Source: an uncultured Bacteroidales bacterium (GTDB taxonomy: Bacteria > Bacteroidota > Bacteroidia > Bacteroidales > Paludibacteraceae). From it: DNA of 48,026 nucleotides. Below the pieces are notes generated by a model, which saw nothing but the letters and a program-made list of their open reading frames with translations, did no database searches and was not told where the DNA came from. Positions 27,131 to 35,559 of the stretch are shown here, piece by piece. Where the stretch lies: NCBI GenBank assembly GCA_946404495.1, contig CAMJDT010000011.1:1-48026 (forward strand). Direction: 5' to 3'. Numbering within the stretch: position 1 is the stretch's first letter; the number at the start of each line of letters is the position of its first letter. Position numbers and translations under genes: made by a program.

Positions 27131-27461
27131 TCTGTCATTCATCTCGAACGGACTGTTACCAACCGCTTCTCTCGCTTCCTACCCTCCGACTCAGGCGAGC
27201 AACCCTCTCGGAGCCGAGGCTCCATCGTCGGTATACTTGGAATTGCAACCCACAGTATGCTCGTTCCACCCTGCCATATGGCAGACTCGTCTCTATACCA
27301 GTGACCGAACATTGCTGCCCGACGGCCGTTAACCGCTGTGGTGCTCTGTGTTGCCCGGACTTTCCTCCCCGATAGAGATTAAGACGCCGTCATGCCTTGC
27401 GGCAAGCCATCCGCCTTTCTTTCAGTATCGTGGCGACAGACCGATCCACTGAAATCCGCTG
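27100..27461 (-). ncRNA. rnpB: RNase P RNA (bacterial class A)
   Basis: Read leftward, the RNA has the two universal signatures: GAGGAAAGTCCGGGC (27366-27352) and ACAGAACCCGGCTTA near the 3' end (27125-27111), which together form helix P4. P1 is closed by CAGCGGAT (27461-27454) with ATCCGCTG (27107-27100), and a T6 run at 27097-27092 ends transcription. It is the catalytic RNA that trims the 5' ends of pre-tRNAs. Its 3' end lies inside the mutY coding sequence on the other strand. Confidence 0.96.
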
Positions 27462-27508
27462 CAAAAGTACGAAAAATAATTGATAATTGAAAATTGATAA
27501 TTGATATT
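27462..27508 (-). promoter_or_regulatory. rnpB promoter, with AT word repeat in the -33 region
   Basis: Leftward TACTTTTG is at 27469-27462, right before the RNA. The stretch where a -33 TTG is expected is instead filled by AATTGATA/AATTGAAA words (27478-27506), the same family as the words at 34379-34415. Confidence 0.7.
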
Positions 27509-27542
27509 TTTCATTTTTTTGCATCAAATGTGCATTTTTTAC

Positions 27543-27581
27543 AAAAAAATCGCAGAGTTATGTCTCAAACCCTGCGATTTT
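27543..27581 (-). terminator. Terminator of the B12 operon, conserved TCGCAG family
   Basis: Leftward AAAATCGCAG and CTGCGATTTTTTT arms (27581-27572 and 27555-27543) enclose a loop of GGTTTGAGACATAACT type, with a T7 run after the stem. Confidence 0.9.
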
Positions 27582-27585
27582 ATTT

Positions 27586-27646
27586 GGCTTTGGCTATTGG
27601 CATTAGCATTGGCTATCTCGGCTAACGCCAATGCCAACGGCCAATG
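27586..27646 (-). repeat. Composite intergenic element D: ATTGGC word hairpin
   Basis: Leftward it reads ATTGGCCGTTGGCATTGGC words, GTTAGCC, a GAGATA spacer, then GCCAATGCTAATGCCAATAG and AGCCAAAGCC leading to the terminator. The plan and closing sequence match those at 612-730 and 6345-6444. Confidence 0.75.
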
Positions 27647-27654
27647 TTGCTTTG

Positions 27655-30600
27655 CTAACGAACCTCTTGTCCGATTGCGTTGATACGCTTGCCGTTCGGC
27701 AGAATGATCATGAGATGTCCGTTCTCAATGCGTTTCACGATAGCGGCAGACTCAGCATTTGCGTTGTCAATAGCGCTCGGCGTATCCGATACGTGCGTCA
27801 TCGCACCCAGACGGCAGTCAGCAGCCAGACCTCCGAGGTTATCGAAGCAGAAGTAAGCAGGCGTTGTCATACCGTAGGTATTGTACTTCGAGCTCGAGAG
27901 TGCGAAGCTGATAGCCGATACTTCTCCCAGCGGAGCGAGGTCAACCCACTGCCAGTTCTCGGCGTATTTCCAGTCGCCAACGGTGCGGAAGTCAGCCAGG
28001 TAGAACTCTACCGTGCCGGTAATACCTTCCTCGTCGTCGTAGCCGGTAATGGTCAGCTTGATCCAGTCACCCTGATGGAAGGGCAGACCCGTTCCGCCTT
28101 CTTCTACCGACATACCGTCGCCGTTCTTAATAGCATCTACTACCCACGAATTGTTCGTCACGGCCACACCGCTGATGGTATTGGCGGCGGTCAGCGTGAC
28201 ATTGGCGTTTCCGTACCAGTTTTTGTACCAGATCGCGTAGTTCTGGCCCTCGGCAGCACCGCCGGCAGCGCTATATTGATCGTAGTACGGATTCATGTAC
28301 GAGAAGGTACTACCCGTCAGGTTTGCCATCGTAATGTCGTAGTAATAGATCGTGCCCCAGTTGTCCCAATAGGTCGAGAAGATATAGTCACCGGATGTCC
28401 AGTAGTTGTCTTCATTCTCAAAGTCCGGATCGCCGTACCAAGCCGCTTCGGGATGCAGCGTACGCTCCTCGAAGGTAGCCGCACCGGTCATCGGGCGAAC
28501 ATTGATGAGCAGCGAAACGACGGTATCGCTATTGACGGTATCTACTTTCTGACCAACCGTATTGTAGTACGAAGCATAGATATTGCTTACCCAAACGGTG
28601 TCAGGCAGAACGGTCTCGTTGATATACGAGATCGTGGTATCCGCATCCTCCTTCAGGCCAAACTGATATACAGCCGGACCGTCCAGAACGGGATACATAT
28701 CCTCGTTGATCTGCTGACCATAGGGTGCACCCAACAGGTTAGCTACATGACCGTTCTGGAAGTCAACATCTTCCATAATCGTCGTCTTAACCGTAGCGGC
28801 CGTATCCATATAGTAAACCTTATTTGCATAGATCTTATCGAAGGTACCGTTGGTCTTGTGCCCACGGATAGCGCCTACGTTCGTACCCGTAGCGGTGATG
28901 ACGCCGATGTTATACACGTTCTTGACGGTAGCAGCCTGCTGCATATTAGCCGTAATACCGGCTACGTAGTTACCGCCGGTGATAGGAGCGATGTTGTAGC
29001 AGTTCTTAATCGTGACGTTCTTATTCATCGTATTGGTCGTGATACCGCCTACGTAGTTACCCGTACCGGTAATAGCGGCCTCATTCACGCAATGGTCGAT
29101 GGTCATCGTATTGGTAGTAGAACCTGCCAAGCCGGCTACATACATAGCACCGTTTACAACGACGCGGTTGACGCAGTTGGTCATATTGGTTCCGCTCAGG
29201 TAAGCGGCAATACCGGCTGCATAGTTGGCCGTAGAGGTAACGTTACCCTCTACGGTGAGGTTGCTGATCGAACCGTTCGATACATAGCCGAAGAGCGCCT
29301 GATAGGTCGTGGTTGCTTCGATGTGGAGACCGCGGATGATGTGGTTCTGTCCGTCAAACTGACCCTTGAAGGCCTTGCCAACCGCATTACCTCCAATAGG
29401 AGTCCAGTTGTAATTCGAGAGTGCGATATCGTTCATGAGTTTACCCTTGACGGTATAGTTGCCGGCATTTACATGAGCAGCGAACCAAGCCATATGGTAA
29501 CCCGAAGTGATGCAGTACCAGCCTTCACGGAGTTCGGGCTCGTAAGAGGTGGTAATGCCGTCCCAATTGGTATCGGAAGGATCAATAGCCTGCAATTGGA
29601 GCGTAACGGTCGTCAGTGCGGGGCTGTTGTCACCAATTACGACTTCACCCTTAATAGTGTGATATCCGGCTCTCTCTACCGTATAGTTATAGGTAGCTGT
29701 CGGCAGGTCGTAGACGCCATTGGTAGCGGTGAGGACAGTACCCTCGTTATTCACGAGTGTCACGATTGCATCAGCAGGAGTGAGCGAGAAGGTGAGTTGT
29801 TTCATTACGCGCTCACGCAGTTGCAGCTTGATGCCGGGCAGATAGCCGAAGATAGCCTGTTGGCTGATAGCCGTAAAGTTAGCACCACGACCGAATTTCT
29901 TGGACACATTACGATGGTTACCGATCGGATCACCAAAGCCGCTCACTTTAATATAACCGGGATCCACTACGTACTCGTAGTTATAGTTCTCTACATTCAG
30001 CGTGTCGGGCAACTGAATCGTGATAGCCTGTGCTGCAGGAGAGCTGGCGTACTTATACTGGTTACCCGAACCCTTAACAGTTGCTCCATAATGCGACATA
30101 GTAGTTGTAGCCGAGAAGTTGTGAATACCCGCCAGTTTGTTAGCCGGGTGGAAGAGGCCGGACATTTGCACAACGACCTTATCACCGGGTTCGAATACGG
30201 TTTGCGGACCGCGCGTGGTCGAATAGGTCTCTACGTGTACGGGTTTACCTACCAGCACCTGATATTCACTTACGCCGGTGGAGTTGGTCAGTTTCACGAT
30301 CTGCTTACCTTCACCTACGCGAACGGTATAATCGCCCGTGTTAGCATCGTAGCTTACGCCGTTCGTTGTGAATCCGCTATAGATGGCCTCGTTCACGCCA
30401 ATCGTCGGATATGCGACCTCGACACTTACTACATTGGTCGGATGGAAGGTGTAATAATGGCAGCCACCTACGGTGTCGGGGAAGTAGAATACATCGAAGT
30501 CGGCATCATACTTCTGTCCGGCCAGTTTGTACTGCGTCGTATTCGTGGGATTGATAAGCATACCGAGATCAATCTCCGATGCAGGATCACCTACCGTTAC

Positions 30601-31782
30601 TACAAACACGCCTGTATTCTCAGGCCAGATAGCCGACCAGTAACCATTACCGCCGGCCGTACCGGTAAGGTAGATAGCATCGTAAATGACGGTAACAATA
30701 GCAGTACCGTTGCCCACAGCGTGAAGCGTGCCGTCCGGATCGATGGTTACGACTGAAGTGCTGGGTTGACCATTGAGGTCGCTCACATGATAGTGGTAAT
30801 CCGGCTCGATGAAATAGTTACCGGTAATGCTGTTAATCGCTTGCCAGTTGCGCATCGGCAGCAGGTCATAATCCTCACCAACTGTCATTTTGAGATGCTC
30901 CTGCTCGTTGATATTGAGGAACAGGTCTGCTACGTTGTAACCCTCTTTTGAGTTCAGGTCGCGATCAATCCACTTCGGGCTCTGCGACTGCATCTCTGCT
31001 TCGGTTACAACGAGGTCAAAATCCGTACTGCTGCTGAATACAGCGGCATGAGTCAGCAAACCGGTCTTCGACACACGGTAGTTATACTCCGTGGATTTGG
31101 CCAACTTGTAGTAATAGGTGTTACCTACCACGCTGTCCTCCATGACCGGAATAAAGGGAACGAAGTGAACCGTCTTACGTCCTACGAATACCGTTGCACC
31201 TTGGGGAGCAGTCAGTCTCAGTGTGATCGCCTCGGGGATGGCTCCACTGCAGGTGGTGTTGTTGGTAAGCGTTCCCGAACGATACAGCGTGGTGTAGCCC
31301 TGCTCTGCGCGAGCGAAGGTCGGAATCATGTCGCACAGATACGTAGCACCATTCAAGGCCAGGAAGGTCTTCCTTCCGGCTGTCTTGCTGTCACCGAGCG
31401 TAATCACGATGTTGGCTCCCTCACGAGAGACTACGGAAGCTTCAATCACGTAGTCCGTACCATAAGCCCAACCTCCGTTCGTGGCGTAGGCAGTAACGGT
31501 GAGGACTTTGAATTCCACATCATCCGTACCTACTTCCAGTTCCATAGTACCGTTTACGGTCGTCCCGTCGGTGTCGTATGCCGTCAGGACATACGTGCCG
31601 GGATTGGCAGTAAAGTTATACACTTTGTTGGTCGGTGTACCTACCGTCACAGCTGTGCCGGTACTCTTTTCCGCCAACGTCATAGTTGTGCTCACGGCGT
31701 TCATCGTGACTTGCACATTAGTCGCCATAGCACTCACCACACTCGCCATCGCAAGGATGGCTACAAAGAGAAATTTTCTCAT
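27655..31782 (-). CDS. Large secreted protein with GLUG repeats and a C-terminal DUF4465 domain
   Basis: 1375 residues. The signal peptide is MRKFLFVAILAMASVVSAMA. The N-terminal two thirds are beta-rich modules, including a PEGA-like unit (about residues 665-725: TFSLTPADAIVTLVNNEGTV). Residues about 830-1000 hold GLUG-type repeats (NLTVEGNVTSTANYAAGI, TIKNCYNIAPITGGNYVAGI and others). Residues about 1110-1340 form a DUF4465 domain (VEFYLADFRTVGDWKY..WQWVDLAPLGEV..TPAYFCFDN). The last 25 residues are the shared tail (VKRIENGHLMIILPNG). It is last in the riboswitch-led B12 operon, so a part in corrinoid capture is plausible but unproven. Its length is unusual for a DUF4465 protein. Confidence 0.85.
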   Translation of the reverse strand: MRKFLFVAILAMASVVSAMATNVQVTMNAVSTTMTLAEKSTGTAVTVGTPTNKVYNFTANPGTYVLTAYDTDGTTVNGTMELEVGTDDVEFKVLTVTAYATNGGWAYGTDYVIEASVVSREGANIVITLGDSKTAGRKTFLALNGATYLCDMIPTFARAEQGYTTLYRSGTLTNNTTCSGAIPEAITLRLTAPQGATVFVGRKTVHFVPFIPVMEDSVVGNTYYYKLAKSTEYNYRVSKTGLLTHAAVFSSSTDFDLVVTEAEMQSQSPKWIDRDLNSKEGYNVADLFLNINEQEHLKMTVGEDYDLLPMRNWQAINSITGNYFIEPDYHYHVSDLNGQPSTSVVTIDPDGTLHAVGNGTAIVTVIYDAIYLTGTAGGNGYWSAIWPENTGVFVVTVGDPASEIDLGMLINPTNTTQYKLAGQKYDADFDVFYFPDTVGGCHYYTFHPTNVVSVEVAYPTIGVNEAIYSGFTTNGVSYDANTGDYTVRVGEGKQIVKLTNSTGVSEYQVLVGKPVHVETYSTTRGPQTVFEPGDKVVVQMSGLFHPANKLAGIHNFSATTTMSHYGATVKGSGNQYKYASSPAAQAITIQLPDTLNVENYNYEYVVDPGYIKVSGFGDPIGNHRNVSKKFGRGANFTAISQQAIFGYLPGIKLQLRERVMKQLTFSLTPADAIVTLVNNEGTVLTATNGVYDLPTATYNYTVERAGYHTIKGEVVIGDNSPALTTVTLQLQAIDPSDTNWDGITTSYEPELREGWYCITSGYHMAWFAAHVNAGNYTVKGKLMNDIALSNYNWTPIGGNAVGKAFKGQFDGQNHIIRGLHIEATTTYQALFGYVSNGSISNLTVEGNVTSTANYAAGIAAYLSGTNMTNCVNRVVVNGAMYVAGLAGSTTNTMTIDHCVNEAAITGTGNYVGGITTNTMNKNVTIKNCYNIAPITGGNYVAGITANMQQAATVKNVYNIGVITATGTNVGAIRGHKTNGTFDKIYANKVYYMDTAATVKTTIMEDVDFQNGHVANLLGAPYGQQINEDMYPVLDGPAVYQFGLKEDADTTISYINETVLPDTVWVSNIYASYYNTVGQKVDTVNSDTVVSLLINVRPMTGAATFEERTLHPEAAWYGDPDFENEDNYWTSGDYIFSTYWDNWGTIYYYDITMANLTGSTFSYMNPYYDQYSAAGGAAEGQNYAIWYKNWYGNANVTLTAANTISGVAVTNNSWVVDAIKNGDGMSVEEGGTGLPFHQGDWIKLTITGYDDEEGITGTVEFYLADFRTVGDWKYAENWQWVDLAPLGEVSAISFALSSSKYNTYGMTTPAYFCFDNLGGLAADCRLGAMTHVSDTPSAIDNANAESAAIVKRIENGHLMIILPNGKRINAIGQEVR

Positions 31783-31809
31783 GTTTTTGTTGAATGTTTG
31801 TTTAAATGG

Positions 31810-33288
31810 TTAATGTATAACGATTTGAGTTGTTGTTTGCGTTTTTAGTATATACGTTCCTTTTCGGAAAGGTATGTCCGTGCCGAGATAGCGTCCGTCT
31901 ATGGTATAGACTGCCCTATCCGACTCATCTGCCTTGACATCTTGCGAGGCCGTTTTTTCGGGCAGGGTGCGGGTGCGAAGAGCAGCTCGCTCGGATTTAT
32001 TACCCACTTCGTCCTCCACCTCCACCTCGATCAGATACTCTGTATCTGCATCCAGTCCGACGAGGGTCAGCGAGCAAAGGGTCTGCCGTTTGTACGCTTC
32101 GCCATCCAGATAGACGGTATAACGCTTCACGCCGACATTATCCTCTGCGGCTTGCCAGCTGAGAGCAATACTATGTACATCCGGCTCTGCAGTAAGTTCC
32201 GTTGGCATCGTGGGCGCTGTCTCGTCGGTAGTGGTAACCACGATCGACGCCATCTCGGAGGTGTCGCTTAGATTGACGGCTACGACAGAGAGCGTGTATT
32301 CCGTGTAAGCTTCCAGTTCGGTAAAGACGAATAGCGTATCCGTCGTCTCTCCGGCGATTGCACTGTCCAGATAGAGCCGATAGCCTTCGGCATTCGTTAC
32401 GGGGTTCCACGCCAAGGCGATACTGTCCTCGCCAATGGAGAGTGCCTTCAGGCCGGTAGGACGATCCAGGGATTCAACTGCCGTATCGGGCGAGAGGATC
32501 GTGAGTCGGTCCAGGCAGAAATAGACAGCCGTGTTGGCACCGTACTGCGCATCCGCATCGCTGGTCTCCATCGTGAAATAGAGTCCGTTGATGGCGCCGA
32601 GCTCTGTCAGGTCCATCCATTGCCAATCCCTACTCTGCTGCAAGGCTCCGTTGGTAAATTCGGCCAAGATGAGCCGTGCCGTACCGCCGGTAGGTTCGCC
32701 GGCAGCATTCAGTCCGTGTGCAACCAAGGCAAAGTAATCGCCCTCATTGGTAAAACCGGAGGCAAAACCGTCTCCGTTGATATTGCCGTAGTACGGCCAA
32801 GGATGATTGCATATATAGGTACCGAGACAACGGTGTGCCTCGCCGTCCTGAAAATCCACTTTTAGACTATAGTAGCCCTCCGTCAGCTGTTCCTGATAGA
32901 AGCCCCAATAGCCTACCAGATACGGTGCACCCTCTACGGCGTTACCCAAACTATCAACTCCGCCGCCGGCCATACAACCCCACTGGTTGAGGATCCAACC
33001 ATCGGAACTGCCCTCTGCGCCGTAGTCAATCGTGTCACCGGAACTGCAGAGCGTGAAGCCTTCCCAATACGCCATGCCTCCGCCGCCGTCCGACGAACCG
33101 GTATGCGCAAAGCGAAACATCTCGTCCTCGATCTGCACACCGTCTATATAGGTATCCTCCCAATAGCCGGCTTCCGTTTGAGTATACGTATCCACGAGGG
33201 GAGACAGGTTCAGCTGAATCGTGTCAGCGGAATGAATGAATAAAGAATAAAGAATAAAGAATATTGTAGTAGTAAGTGTGCGTTTCAT
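31810..33288 (-). CDS. Secreted DUF4465 protein with two FN3 domains and type IX tail
   Basis: 492 residues from the ATG at 33288. The signal is MKRTLTTTIFFILYSLFIHS; its core is encoded by a TTCTTTA word repeat. A DUF4465 domain spans about residues 22-265 (YWEGFTLCSSGDTIDYG near its start, RLILAEFTNG and WQWMDLTELGAI, then TAVYFCLDRL). Two fibronectin type III domains cover about 275-450, and a type IX sorting-like tail (AVYTIDGRYLG..FRKGTYILK) ends it. DUF4465 proteins often accompany Bacteroidota btuB/btuG loci and may be surface accessory binders; the ligand is inference. The gap to the upstream gene is 22 bases made of CTTTCAC words. Confidence 0.88.
   Translation of the reverse strand: MKRTLTTTIFFILYSLFIHSADTIQLNLSPLVDTYTQTEAGYWEDTYIDGVQIEDEMFRFAHTGSSDGGGGMAYWEGFTLCSSGDTIDYGAEGSSDGWILNQWGCMAGGGVDSLGNAVEGAPYLVGYWGFYQEQLTEGYYSLKVDFQDGEAHRCLGTYICNHPWPYYGNINGDGFASGFTNEGDYFALVAHGLNAAGEPTGGTARLILAEFTNGALQQSRDWQWMDLTELGAINGLYFTMETSDADAQYGANTAVYFCLDRLTILSPDTAVESLDRPTGLKALSIGEDSIALAWNPVTNAEGYRLYLDSAIAGETTDTLFVFTELEAYTEYTLSVVAVNLSDTSEMASIVVTTTDETAPTMPTELTAEPDVHSIALSWQAAEDNVGVKRYTVYLDGEAYKRQTLCSLTLVGLDADTEYLIEVEVEDEVGNKSERAALRTRTLPEKTASQDVKADESDRAVYTIDGRYLGTDIPFRKGTYILKTQTTTQIVIH
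33234..33262 (-). repeat. TTCTTTA word repeat encoding a signal peptide core
   Basis: Leftward, ATTCTTTATTCTTTATTC-type words (7-base period) encode FFILYSLFIH, the hydrophobic core of the signal peptide of the protein at 31810-33288. Confidence 0.75.
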
Positions 33289-33318
33289 ATTTCCTTTCAC
33301 CTTTCACTTTTCACTTTA
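33289..33318. repeat. CTTTCAC word repeat spanning a stop codon and a leader
   Basis: TTTCACCTTTCACTTTTCAC words fill the 22-base gap between two B12-operon genes. On the coding strand the TGA stop of the upstream gene (33313-33311) lies inside an AAAGTGAAAAG word. Confidence 0.7.
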
Positions 33319-34378
33319 TCACTTTCTTGGTTTGATTGCCCTGACGAATGATATACACTCCGTGTTGTGCGGGTGTATCGATACGCATGCCGGTCAATGT
33401 ATAGATAGCGCGGCTGTTGTCCTCGGATGTAGCCTCATTTAGACCTGTCGTGCAATGCAGGTCGCGGGCACCGGTGATCTCGGTGGAGGTCTCGCCTATC
33501 CAACCGCATTGTTGGTGCACAGCCGTATATACCTTCACGAAGTGAATACCCGGCAGGTTAACCTTCTCGCCGGCGGCATCTACTGCCCAATCGATATCCA
33601 ATTCGGCCTCTGCGGCGGTGTTGGGATGATTGTCCGCATAGCCCCAAGGATAGGAATAGAGTACGTAGTACGTACCTTCCCCACTCTCGTCGCGGTAGTT
33701 ATCGGCAAGGCGTGCGCCCTCAAAAGTCAGGCTGTCCTCCTCTACCCACGCGGGGAAATACGGCTGGGTATGAAAATTGAGTTGGTTCATATAGCCGGTG
33801 CTGTCGCGATTGTCCCGCCAACGGATATAGGTCGTATCGATCAGGGAGGGCGTTACCTGCGAGGGCGTAGCCTCGTGGCCTTCGTCCGGACGGAAATAGG
33901 TCAACCGGTAGTCATGCATCGTAGCCTTGCTGCCGTACTCCGAACCGGCCAGTTCGTACCACGCGTCGTCGGGACGACCGTTGCCGTTCTGATCGTAACT
34001 GACCAGCACGATACCGGGTTCGCACGAACCGCCACGCCTACCTTCCTGCTCTGCGCCGGAGTCCGAATAGAAGGCATTACCCAGCACGATGAAATCGGTA
34101 GCGTCCACTTTGTTCTCCACCATATGGTCAAATCCGAACACCACGTATCCACCCCAACCGCCGAGGGTGATCATACCCCCGTTGTTGTCGGCTATCTGTT
34201 CTTCGGCCTTCAGTCGCATCGTATTGGCATCATCGCCGGCCTCGTATTCGGGTAGTTCGTTTACAAACTGCCCCGGTGCCGGACTGTACTCCCACACACG
34301 CGAGATATACGGACTCTGCGCCAGGCAAAGTGAAAGGTGAAAGGTCAAAAGTGAAAGGATCAATGCTACTCGTTTCAT
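33311..34378 (-). CDS. Secreted cell-surface protein of B12-type loci with type IX tail
   Basis: 355 residues from the ATG at 34378; a TTG at 34390 would start in repeat DNA. The signal MKRVALILSLLTFHLSLCLAQ is partly encoded by CTTTCAC words. The body (SRVWEYSPAPGQFVN, ITLGGWGGYVVFGFDH, VLGNAFYSDSGAEQEG, EPGIVLVSYDQNGNGRPDDAWYELAGSE) matches a cell-surface protein family that I recall beside btuG in Bacteroidota. The tail (AIYTLTGMRIDT..HGVYIIRQGNQTKKVIK) is type IX-like. The D-x-N-x-N-x-x-x-D stretch (DQNGNGRPDD) may bind calcium. The B12 link rests on the operon. Confidence 0.82.
   Translation of the reverse strand: MKRVALILSLLTFHLSLCLAQSPYISRVWEYSPAPGQFVNELPEYEAGDDANTMRLKAEEQIADNNGGMITLGGWGGYVVFGFDHMVENKVDATDFIVLGNAFYSDSGAEQEGRRGGSCEPGIVLVSYDQNGNGRPDDAWYELAGSEYGSKATMHDYRLTYFRPDEGHEATPSQVTPSLIDTTYIRWRDNRDSTGYMNQLNFHTQPYFPAWVEEDSLTFEGARLADNYRDESGEGTYYVLYSYPWGYADNHPNTAAEAELDIDWAVDAAGEKVNLPGIHFVKVYTAVHQQCGWIGETSTEITGARDLHCTTGLNEATSEDNSRAIYTLTGMRIDTPAQHGVYIIRQGNQTKKVIK
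34327..34360 (-). repeat. CTTTCAC word repeat encoding a signal peptide core
   Basis: On the coding strand CTTTCACTTTTGACCTTTCACCTTTCACTTT words give LSLLTFHLSL, the hydrophobic core of the signal peptide of the protein at 33311-34378. The same words fill the next intergenic gap at 33289-33318. Confidence 0.75.
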
Positions 34379-34415
34379 ATCAATTATCAATTATCAATTA
34401 TCAATTTTCAATTCT
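34379..34415. repeat. AATTGATA word repeat spanning the btuG stop and the next leader
   Basis: Three exact copies of ATCAATT spaced 8 bases apart and near-copies TTTTCAATTCTCC. On the coding strand the last btuG-like residues (IEN) and the TGA stop are made of these words, and the rest forms the entire leader of the next gene. Confidence 0.75.
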
Positions 34416-35552
34416 CCACGCGATATGTGCCGGAATGTCTCCCGTTCGTACGTTCCACAGCTGCTTGCCGTCTGGCGAGAAGCAGTAGAGTGTGCCGGGG
34501 TTGACGTAGTTCTTGGCATCGGCGACGTAGATCTCGCGGGTCACGAGATTGACCTTGAGGCCGTAGGGTTTCTTGATCAGGGCATCCGTACCATCGGAGA
34601 TGAAGTTACTCGTCACCAACTTATGCGAACGCGCATCTACGATGCCGTAGGTGACTACGTCTTGCATCTCTATGTAGCTCCACTCGGTAGCGCATACATA
34701 GATCGAATCGCCTACGATATCGAGGTTGGAGACGGCAATTAGGACGCTATCCACGACCGTCTCTGTTGCGAGGTCGATACAGTAGAGCCGCGAGGGTATC
34801 TGGTAGTAATCGCCGCGCGATGTGACCCACAGTTGGCCGTTCTTATCCGCACGAACGCGATGCAGGTTGACGGCTACGGGGATACGTTTGACCTCGGTGA
34901 AGGTCGTCATATCGATGACGGACAGCTCGTTCTCGTAGTTGGGTACCATATATCCGCCGGAGTTGGCTACGTACATCCGATTGCCGACTATTTCGAGTTC
35001 ATCGGGCTGGAAGCCCACGAGGCAGGTATCCACGATCTCGAGGGTCGCCGTATCGATCTTAGCCACATAGCCGATCTGCTCGTAGTCCGGCTTGATGACC
35101 ACAGGGCCTGCATAAGATGTGACGTAGGCGTATGGTCCCTGGAAACGGATATAACGGCAGTTGGGGATATCGATCTGACCGATGCGATGACAGGTCGTAG
35201 CGTCCATCACCTCCACCTTATTGGAGCAGTTGATGACGGCATAGAGCCGGTTGCCGTAGATCTGCAGGTCGTTGCCGACGTCGCCTAATTCTTTGGGTAC
35301 ATTGGGATTGGCCTCCGCGTAGATATTGCGGCGGTAGGTAGCGGTTGTATAGTCGTAGTAATCGAGGGTCGCCTTGTTCGAACCCATATTTCCCTCATTG
35401 AGCAGATAGAAGCCTACAACCTCCGTCGTCTGCGCCTCACCGTGCTGTTCCTCCTCCGAAGGAAACACCACCACATCCTGCCTGCAAGAGGTCATCATCA
35501 AAATGATGACCGTTAATAGTGTATAGTATATAGTCGATCGTCTATTCATCAT
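34401..35552 (-). CDS. btuG: BtuG-like surface lipoprotein (beta-propeller, vitamin B12 binding)
   Basis: 383 residues with lipobox MMTSC (Cys23). GFYLLNEGNMGSNKATLDYYD near residue 47 and a series of YVTN-like blades (NRLYAVINCSNKVEVMDATT, YVAKIDTATLEIVDTCLVG, NRMYVANSGG, ELSVIDMTTFTEVKRIPV, IYVADAKNY) give a seven-bladed propeller of the DUF5074/BtuG type. In Bacteroides, BtuG binds cobalamin outside the cell with very high affinity and caps BtuB. Here the gene follows btuB by 7 bases behind a cobalamin riboswitch, as expected. The propeller is unmistakable; corrinoid specificity is by context. The stop codon sits in a word repeat. Confidence 0.88.
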   Translation of the reverse strand: MMNRRSTIYYTLLTVIILMMTSCRQDVVVFPSEEEQHGEAQTTEVVGFYLLNEGNMGSNKATLDYYDYTTATYRRNIYAEANPNVPKELGDVGNDLQIYGNRLYAVINCSNKVEVMDATTCHRIGQIDIPNCRYIRFQGPYAYVTSYAGPVVIKPDYEQIGYVAKIDTATLEIVDTCLVGFQPDELEIVGNRMYVANSGGYMVPNYENELSVIDMTTFTEVKRIPVAVNLHRVRADKNGQLWVTSRGDYYQIPSRLYCIDLATETVVDSVLIAVSNLDIVGDSIYVCATEWSYIEMQDVVTYGIVDARSHKLVTSNFISDGTDALIKKPYGLKVNLVTREIYVADAKNYVNPGTLYCFSPDGKQLWNVRTGDIPAHIAWRIEN

Positions 35553-35559
35553 TCCATCA

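Noticed and set aside
27631..30756. A 1041-codon open frame antisense to the 1375-residue protein gene
   Set aside because: The reverse-strand gene has a signal peptide, recognisable domains and a tail; the antisense product has no domain and starts within the ATTGGC word element.
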